Shown: piece after piece, positions 1-4,474 of the stretch
Position numbering within the stretch: the first letter of the stretch is position 1
Layout: every line of letters starts with the position of its first letter
Notes under the pieces: model-generated
What the model saw: the letters and a program-made list of their open reading frames with translations, nothing else
Told to the model about the DNA's origin: nothing
Databases searched by the model: none
Source of the DNA: DATFEN01 sp035691285
GTDB taxonomy: Bacteria; Acidobacteriota; Vicinamibacteria; Fen-336
NCBI GenBank assembly: GCA_035691285.1
Contig: DASSJI010000081.1
Span: 1 to 8,655 of the forward strand
Reading direction: 5' to 3'
Length of the DNA: 8,655 bases
Program-made: the position numbers and the translations under genes

Positions 1-1032
1 GGCGACCCCGGCGAGGAGCGTCAGGAGCAGGTTTTCGACGACGAGCTGACGGGCCACCTGCCACGGCCCGGCGCCGAGGGCGAGGCGCGTGGCGATCTCC
101 TTGAGCCGGGCGCGGGCGCGGACGAGCACGAGGTTCGCCACGTTGACGCAGCCGATCAGCAGGACGAAGCACGCGCCTCCCCAGAGCAGGTAGAGGGTGG
201 GCCGGACGGCCCGAACGAGGCGGTCCGGATAGCTCTCGACGGCCGTGTAGAAGCCCGCGTTGGCGAGGAGCTCCTTGTACTGGGGGAAGCGCTCGAAGTT
301 CGCCGCGGTCAGCGCGTCGACCTGGGCGCGAGCCTGCTCGAGGGTCACGCCCGGCTTGAGCCGCCCGACGCTCCAATAGCTGTTGCTGTGGCGCCTCTCG
401 TCGGATTTGTCCTCGGGGGTGAAGGCCAGCGGGCGCCAGAGCATGACGCCGGGCGCCAGAGCCTCGAACGCCTTGGGCATCACGCCGACGACGGTGTAGG
501 GCCGCCCGTCGATCCGCAGGTCCTTGCCGATCGCTCCCGGGTCCGCGGCGAAACGGCTCCGCCACAGGGCGTCGCTCAGGATCACTTTGCTCTCGTTGCC
601 CGGCTCGCCTTCCTGGTCGGAGAAGGGCCGTCCGAGGGCCGGGGCCACGCGCATGAGGCCGAAATAGGAGGGCGTCACGTTCATGACGCGGATCCGCGTC
701 GGCTTTCCGTCCTGGCCGAGGGTGACGTTGCTGTGGTTGAAGAGCGCCTGCTCCTCGAACGCCGTGAGCTGGCTTCGGCGGTCGTAGTAGTCGGGCACCC
801 CGGAGTTGGTGCTGTCGGCGGCCCCTGCCTTCGGGTACCGGTTGCTCATCAGGAGGATCCGCTCCGGCTCCGGCACGGGCAGGGGGCGGAGGAGCACGTG
901 GTGCACCACGGCGAACAGCGCGGCGTTGGCGCCGATGCACAGGGCCAGCGTCAGCCCGGCGGTGAGGCTGAAGGCCGGGTCCCGGCCCAGCAGCCGGAGA
1001 CCCATCCGGAGATCGCGACCCAGCCAGTCCAA
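1..1032 (-). CDS. ADOP-type orphan ABC permease (MacB/FtsX family), N-terminal part, cut by left edge
   Basis: Membrane permease of the MacB/FtsX type, visible as 344 residues continuing off the left edge. Residues 18-40 form the first membrane helix, with the family pattern SLTAGLTLALCIGANAALF followed by VLLRPLP. Residues 41-280 are the periplasmic MacB_PCD-like region, with conserved stretches near PSYFGLMRVAPALGRPF (131-147) and the VVGVMP segment (191-196). Residues 285-307 form a second helix, followed by ARARLKEIATRLALGAG (316-332), the typical FtsX-domain motif. Family members are usually about 800 residues with two FtsX domains, so more than half is missing here. No ATPase partner is visible. 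I chose the TTG start at 1032 because GAGGAGG lies 4 bases upstream and the protein then begins, as in relatives, just before the first helix. There is no N-terminal PadR-like helical region. The gene follows the MocR gene after 67 bp on the same strand and may be co-transcribed. Export substrate is unknown. Confidence 0.88.
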   Translation of the reverse strand, partial: MDWLGRDLRMGLRLLGRDPAFSLTAGLTLALCIGANAALFAVVHHVLLRPLPVPEPERILLMSNRYPKAGAADSTNSGVPDYYDRRSQLTAFEEQALFNHSNVTLGQDGKPTRIRVMNVTPSYFGLMRVAPALGRPFSDQEGEPGNESKVILSDALWRSRFAADPGAIGKDLRIDGRPYTVVGVMPKAFEALAPGVMLWRPLAFTPEDKSDERRHSNSYWSVGRLKPGVTLEQARAQVDALTAANFERFPQYKELLANAGFYTAVESYPDRLVRAVRPTLYLLWGGACFVLLIGCVNVANLVLVRARARLKEIATRLALGAGPWQVARQLVVENLLLTLLAGVA

Positions 1033-1079
1033 TCGCCCTCCTCGCGCAGCCGTCCTCCGCGTGAACGCATGGCAGTCCC

Positions 1080-1093
1080 TTCGGGTTCCCGAA
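1080..1093. repeat. Short dyad TTCGGG-TT-CCCGAA in the MocR-permease gap
   Basis: Six-base perfect arms around two central bases, lying 7 bases past the regulator stop codon and about 50 bases before the permease start. It could be an operator or a weak stem-loop between the two genes. There is no T-run, so it is not a standard intrinsic terminator. A chance match is quite possible in DNA this GC-rich. I saw no convincing separate promoter for the permease in the 67-bp gap. Confidence 0.3.
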
Positions 1094-1099
1094 TCCGCG

Positions 1100-2422
1100 T
1101 CAGGCGGTGCGCGTGGCCGGGGAAGCCTCGAGGAGGCTCGCGAAGTCGGTGGCGACCCGGCGGGCCTCCGAGGGCTGAAGGGCGGCGGTCGTGATGCGGA
1201 TGCCGGGAGGGGTCCTGAGCCGGTAGCGCTCGCCGGCCCGGACCGCCCAGCCTCTTGCGGCCAGGCCTGCCACGGCGGCTTGCTCGTCGTCCACGGGCAC
1301 CCACACGTTCATCCCCGATCGGCCGCGGGCTGCGATGCCGTGGCGGGCGAGGGCGCCGATCAGGGCCTGGCGCCGCTCCGCATAGGTCCGCGTCGCCTCG
1401 GCGAGCCGGGGAGCGGCGCGCCGGTCGCGCAAGAGCGCCACGACGAGCTGCTGGAGGACGTGGCTCACCCAGCCGCTGCCCACGTGCTGCCGGCCTTCGA
1501 CGCGCGCGATCGTCGTCGCGTCGCCGGCCAGGAAGGCCAGGCGCAGGTCGGGGCCCAGGGCTTTGGACACCGACCGGGCGACGGCCCAGCGCGGGCGCCG
1601 TCGATGGACCAGGGTGTGGAGCGGGGCGCCCGCCACCTCGCCCGAGTGGTCGTCCTCGAACAGGAGCACGTCCGGATGGCGGTCGAGGACCGAGCCGAGG
1701 GCCCGGGCGCGGTGCGCGTCGAGGGCGGCGCCCGTCGGGTTCTGGGCACGGGGCGTGACGACGACGGCCGCCGCGCCTCGGCGCAGGGCGTCTTCGAGCG
1801 CGTCCGGCAGCGGGCCCGAGTCGTCGAGCGGAACGCCCTCGGGGACGAGGCCCAGGCCGGCGACCAGATCGAGGACGCCTGTGTAGCCCGGATCCTCGAC
1901 GGCGACGCGGTCGCCGGGCCGAAGGTGCGCCTGGAGCACGCGCTCGAGGCCGTCGAGTGCGCCGCCGACCACGGTGAGGGCGCCGACGGGCACTCCCTCG
2001 GCCGAGAGTCGGCGGCGACCCTCGGACAGGAGCTCCGCGCGAACGCGGTCGCCGCCGTAGAGCCGCGGCCGGCCGTCGACGGCGCGCAGTGGGAGCGAGG
2101 GGAGCAGGCGCGCGTCGGGGTTGCCGCTCGCCAGGTCCCGCAGGCCCGCGGCGAGAGGCGCGGGAGGGGGCGTTCTCAGGGGGGGGCGCGGAGCCAGGCG
2201 GGTTCCGCGCCGGCCCTGTCCCGACACCAGGCCGCGGCCCGCGAGGATCCGGTAGGCGGCGGCCACGGTGGCGGGGCTCACGCCGAGCTGCGCGGCCAGG
2301 CCCCTCACCGTGGGCAGCGCGCTCCCGGGAGCGAGGCGCCCGCTCCGCACGGCCTCCTCGACGCTCCCCGCGAGCTCGCTGGCGCGCCGGCCCCGGATCG
2401 GATATTGTAGTGATGCGATCAT
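1100..2422 (-). CDS. MocR/GntR-family transcriptional regulator with PLP-binding aminotransferase-like domain
   Basis: A 440-residue regulator with the standard two-domain MocR layout. Residues 10-77 are a GntR winged helix: LPTVRGLAAQLGVSPATVAAAYRIL followed by the GLVSGQGRRGTR wing. A proline-rich linker (78-92) leads to a fold-type-I aminotransferase domain (95-435). The PLP signature is visible: the EDPGY segment (176-180), N228 in AQNPTG, D257 in FEDDHSG, the Schiff-base lysine K287 in SVSKALG, and a carboxylate-binding arginine, probably R409 in GIRIT. The usual EDDY tyrosine, which contacts PLP, is His259 here. MocR proteins normally bind PLP or a PLP-amino acid adduct and switch a neighbouring gene while repressing themselves. 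The likely target is the divergent PNPOx-fold gene at 2462. There is no Shine-Dalgarno before the ATG at 2422, and a TATAGT box ends 9 bases upstream, so the message is probably leaderless. Function in regulation is confident; the effector is inferred. Confidence 0.93.
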   Translation of the reverse strand: MIASLQYPIRGRRASELAGSVEEAVRSGRLAPGSALPTVRGLAAQLGVSPATVAAAYRILAGRGLVSGQGRRGTRLAPRPPLRTPPPAPLAAGLRDLASGNPDARLLPSLPLRAVDGRPRLYGGDRVRAELLSEGRRRLSAEGVPVGALTVVGGALDGLERVLQAHLRPGDRVAVEDPGYTGVLDLVAGLGLVPEGVPLDDSGPLPDALEDALRRGAAAVVVTPRAQNPTGAALDAHRARALGSVLDRHPDVLLFEDDHSGEVAGAPLHTLVHRRRPRWAVARSVSKALGPDLRLAFLAGDATTIARVEGRQHVGSGWVSHVLQQLVVALLRDRRAAPRLAEATRTYAERRQALIGALARHGIAARGRSGMNVWVPVDDEQAAVAGLAARGWAVRAGERYRLRTPPGIRITTAALQPSEARRVATDFASLLEASPATRTA

Positions 2423-2438
2423 AGGAACGTACTATAAC
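2410..2438 (+). promoter_or_regulatory. Predicted promoter of the PNPOx-fold gene, overlapping the MocR promoter
   Basis: TATAAC at 2433-2438 is a good -10 box. The best -35 at 17-base spacing is the weak GTGATG (2410-2415), as expected for an activator-dependent promoter. The start of transcription would be near 2445. That excludes the ATG at 2441 and favours the ATG at 2462. The -10 box shares bases with the opposite-strand TATAGT, so polymerase can hardly occupy both promoters together. Confidence 0.42.
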
Positions 2439-2458
2439 AAATGGCCGCGGAAGGGCAA
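2431..2458 (-). promoter_or_regulatory. Predicted sigma-70-like promoter of the MocR gene (leaderless)
   Basis: On the minus strand, TTGCCC (2458-2453) and TATAGT (2436-2431) are 16 bases apart. Transcription would start near 2424, one or two bases before the ATG at 2422. The lack of any ribosome-binding site before that ATG fits a leaderless message. The call is by eye against the E. coli consensus. Confidence 0.5.
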
Positions 2459-2461
2459 GCG

Positions 2462-3100
2462 ATGTCCAGCGAGCTCATGACGCCGCGCACCACGCTCAGG
2501 CGCCTGCCGAAGCGGGGCTCCCACGAGCGGGCCGTGATCGAGGCGATCCTCGACGAGGCGCTCGTGTGCCACGTCGGCTTCGTCGCCGACGGGCAGCCGT
2601 ACGTGATCCCGACCATCCACGGCCGGAGCGGCGAGCGCCTGTTCGTGCACGGCTCGGCCGCCAGCCGCATGCTGCGGACCCTGGCCGGAGGCGTGCCCGT
2701 CTGCGTCACGGTCACGCTCCTGGACGGGCTGGTGATGGCGCGATCCGCCTTCCACCACTCGATGAACTACCGTTCGGTGGTCGTGCTCGGCACCGCCCGG
2801 ACGGTGGAGGATCCCGGCGAGAAGGAGGAAGCGCTGCGGGTGATCGTGGAGCACGTGTCCCGCGGCCGCTGGGCGGAGGCGCGGCCGCCGAACGGGAGCG
2901 AGCTGCGGGCGACGACGGTGCTCTCGCTGCCGATCTCCGAGGCCTCGGCCAAGGTGCGCACCGGGCCGCCGGTGGACGACGAGGCGGACTACGCGCTTCC
3001 GGTCTGGGCCGGGGTCGTCCCGCTCCGCACCGTGGCCCTCGAGCCCGTCGCCGACGCGCGGCTCCATCCCGGCGCGCCGCCGCCGCGCTTCCGACGCTGA
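2462..3100 (+). CDS. Pyridoxamine 5'-phosphate oxidase-fold flavoprotein, NimA-like
   Basis: A 212-residue protein of the PNPOx-like split-barrel group (Pyridox_ox_2/NimA type), expected to bind FMN as a cytoplasmic dimer. Visible family blocks are an N-terminal RRLPKRGSHERAVIEAILDE (13-32), CHVGFVADGQPYVIPT (36-51), HGSAASRM (63-70), the highly typical LLDGLVMARSAFHHSMNYRS (86-105), and SEASAKVRTGPP (159-170). These match the NimA-like subgroup far better than true PdxH, which it is unlikely to be. Relatives include nitroimidazole reductases and many proteins of unknown substrate. I chose the ATG at 2462 because GGAAGGG sits 6 bases upstream. The in-frame ATG at 2441 has no ribosome site and lies before the predicted transcription start. 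The gene diverges from the MocR regulator, a pairing seen in other bacteria, so control by that PLP-sensing protein is likely. It converges on the oxidase gene, with only 4 bases between stop codons. Confidence 0.9.
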   Translation: MSSELMTPRTTLRRLPKRGSHERAVIEAILDEALVCHVGFVADGQPYVIPTIHGRSGERLFVHGSAASRMLRTLAGGVPVCVTVTLLDGLVMARSAFHHSMNYRSVVVLGTARTVEDPGEKEEALRVIVEHVSRGRWAEARPPNGSELRATTVLSLPISEASAKVRTGPPVDDEADYALPVWAGVVPLRTVALEPVADARLHPGAPPPRFRR

Positions 3101-3104
3101 CGCT

Positions 3105-4352
3105 TCAGAAGACGGTGCGGCTCTGGATCCGCTCCTTGGTTGCGAGGCTGAACTTTGCCTCCACGGGCTTCCCGTCCGCGAGGCGCGCCGCGACGTACTC
3201 GCCGACGGCGGGGCCGTGCTTGAAGCCGTGTCCCGAGCCTCCGCCCACGAGCCAGACGTTGGCGAGCTCGGGATGACGGTCGATCAGGAAGTCGCCGTTC
3301 GAGGTGTTCTCGTACTGGCAGACCTCCGCGCCGACGAACGGCGCGCCCTTCAGGGCGGGGAAGCGGCGGCCCACGAACTCGCGCACGCGCGCCATCGTCT
3401 CGGCGGTCGGCACGCGCTCGAGGGTGTCCGGATCGACCGGCGGGCCGTGGCGGTCCGGCGCGACCTTGAAGCCGCGTCCCTTGAAGTCCGGGACGCCGTA
3501 GATCTCCTCGGCGAAGTCCACCCAGACCGGCATCGCCGGCGACTGGAAGCGCGCGTCGCCCGGGGGCACGCCGACGTAGAAGACCTCCTGCCGTGTCGGG
3601 AAGATGCGGTCGCCCAGGACGCCCGGGAAGAGCTTGGGCAGCCAGGGTCCGCAGGCGAACACGAACGTCTCGGCGGCGATCGTCCCGCCGGAGCGGGTCC
3701 TGATCCCATCGAGCTTCCCGCGGCCCTCGGGCGGCACGACGCTGTGCTGCACGTAGGCGACGCCCGCGGCGGTCGCCGCCTGGACCACGGACTGGACGAC
3801 ATGGAACGCCGCGAGGAAGCCGCTCTCGGGCTCGTGGATCGCCCACGTGATGGGGCCGAGGTCGATCTGGGGCCAGCGTGCCTGCAACTGGGCGCGGTCG
3901 AGCCTCTCGTGCGTCACGCCGAGCCGCGCGAGGGTCTCCAGGGTCTTCGTGGTCAGCGGGTCCTGTTCGCGCGCCATCCAGAGCACCCCGGCGCGCTGGA
4001 ACTGGCTCGAGCGGCCGACCGGACCCAGGAGGGCCTTCCACAGCTCGAGGGAGCGCAGCGACCAGCGGGTGTAGATCTCCTGATCGCCGTAGCCCATGCG
4101 GATGACGCGAGTCTGGCCGCCGGAGCTGCCCCGCGCGTTGCCCGGTCCGTAGGCGTCGACGAGCGCGACGCGTCGGCCGGCGAGCTGGAGGTGACGGGCG
4201 GTCCAGGCGCCGAAGACGCCGGCCCCGACGACCGCGACGTCGAAGGCCGCCTTCGCGGCGGAGGCCTGGGCGCGGGCGGGCCTCGGCGCCAGGGCTGCGC
4301 CCAGGGCGCCCGCGCCAGCGGACCGAACGAAACCACGCCGCGTCGTCTTCAT
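3105..4352 (-). CDS. Tat-exported FAD-dependent amine oxidase, sarcosine/N-methyltryptophan oxidase family (DAO fold)
   Basis: A 415-residue flavoprotein oxidase. Residues 1-28 are a twin-arginine signal (TRRGFVRSAGAG, then an alanine-rich stretch ending ARA), so it probably folds with FAD and is exported to the periplasm. Residues 37-66 are the FAD Rossmann motif VVGAGVFG with Asp66. The RGSSGGQTRVIRMGYG segment (74-89) matches the flavin-contacting loop of monomeric sarcosine oxidase (MSOX). K296 in GFKVAP aligns with the oxygen-activating lysine and K378 in GHGFKHG with the second conserved lysine. Cys345 in EVCQYEN aligns with the cysteine that binds FAD covalently. The histidine of the SSHG-type loop is Gly here, and the MSOX active-site His after the first lysine is Asp300, so the substrate may differ. 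The family oxidises N-methyl or secondary amino acids with oxygen, giving peroxide. I chose the ATG at 4352 because it opens the Tat signal; the longer reading to 4487 would run into the receptor gene. The gene diverges from the TonB receptor. Substrate is unknown. Confidence 0.9.
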   Translation of the reverse strand: MKTTRRGFVRSAGAGALGAALAPRPARAQASAAKAAFDVAVVGAGVFGAWTARHLQLAGRRVALVDAYGPGNARGSSGGQTRVIRMGYGDQEIYTRWSLRSLELWKALLGPVGRSSQFQRAGVLWMAREQDPLTTKTLETLARLGVTHERLDRAQLQARWPQIDLGPITWAIHEPESGFLAAFHVVQSVVQAATAAGVAYVQHSVVPPEGRGKLDGIRTRSGGTIAAETFVFACGPWLPKLFPGVLGDRIFPTRQEVFYVGVPPGDARFQSPAMPVWVDFAEEIYGVPDFKGRGFKVAPDRHGPPVDPDTLERVPTAETMARVREFVGRRFPALKGAPFVGAEVCQYENTSNGDFLIDRHPELANVWLVGGGSGHGFKHGPAVGEYVAARLADGKPVEAKFSLATKERIQSRTVF

Positions 4353-4365
4353 CGAGGAGGCCTCG
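4353..4365 (-). promoter_or_regulatory. Stem-loop directly before the oxidase start codon, holding its ribosome site
   Basis: On the minus strand CGAGG-CCT-CCTCG forms a perfect 5-bp stem with a 3-base loop that ends at the ATG. The only Shine-Dalgarno-like bases (GAGG, 8 bases before the ATG) are in the stem. It may dampen translation, or it may be chance in GC-rich DNA. Confidence 0.35.
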
Positions 4366-4376
4366 TCGGGCCGGGG

Positions 4377-4406
4377 ACGGTAGCGCCGCCCGCACGCGGG
4401 TGTCAA
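4377..4406 (-). promoter_or_regulatory. Predicted promoter of the oxidase gene
   Basis: A perfect TTGACA lies on the minus strand at 4406-4401. The best -10 is TACCGT (4382-4377) at 18-base spacing, only 3 of 6 consensus bases. The start would be near 4370, giving a leader of about 17 bases. The spacer holds CCCGC-AC-GCGGG (4389-4400), a small dyad of uncertain meaning. Confidence 0.45.
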
Positions 4407-4414
4407 GGCTCTCC

Positions 4415-4439
4415 CCGGCGTTGACAATTCAGACGCCGG
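4415..4439. promoter_or_regulatory. Candidate operator: perfect inverted repeat CCGGCGT-N11-ACGCCGG
   Basis: Two perfect 7-base arms (4415-4421 and 4433-4439) flank an 11-base spacer. The repeat covers the whole -35 box (4421-4426) of the receptor promoter and much of its spacer. It lies upstream of the predicted transcription start, so it fits a DNA-binding site for a dimeric regulator better than an RNA hairpin. No regulator gene is adjacent to this gap. The nearest, the MocR gene, is separated by two genes. Confidence 0.45.
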
Positions 4440-4449
4440 ATCGTATCTA
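4421..4449 (+). promoter_or_regulatory. Predicted promoter of the TonB-dependent receptor gene
   Basis: A perfect TTGACA (4421-4426) is followed after 17 bases by the weak -10 TATCTA (4444-4449). The start would be near 4456, leaving a leader of about 19 bases. A strong -35 with a poor -10 suggests regulation. The -35 box faces away from the perfect TTGACA of the oxidase promoter 14 bases to the left. Confidence 0.5.
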
Positions 4450-4459
4450 GAGGGCGAAA

Positions 4460-4471
4460 GCCTCAGGAGGC
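4460..4471 (+). promoter_or_regulatory. Ribosome site of the receptor gene inside a small dyad
   Basis: A strong Shine-Dalgarno AGGAGG (4465-4470) lies 4 bases before the ATG at 4475 and fixes that start. It is embedded in GCCTC-AG-GAGGC, which could fold as a 4-bp stem with a 4-base loop and partly hide the site. The stem is short and may have no effect. Confidence 0.5.
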
Positions 4472-4474
4472 ACC

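Noticed and set aside
806..2410. A 534-codon plus-strand open frame opposite the permease start and MocR gene
   Set aside because: It spans two real genes and the gap between them, and its translation shows no family features.
2441..2461. The upstream in-frame ATG of the PNPOx-fold gene
   Set aside because: It has no ribosome site and lies upstream of the predicted transcription start. The ATG at 2462 has GGAAGGG at good spacing.
3093..3116. A terminator between the convergent PNPOx-fold and oxidase genes
   Set aside because: Only 4 bases separate the stop codons. I found repeated GACGCT-like bases but no convincing stem or T-run.
3216..4424. A 402-codon plus-strand open frame opposite the oxidase
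   Set aside because: Antisense shadow of a gene with clear FAD, Tat and active-site motifs. Its composition is typical of mirror frames.
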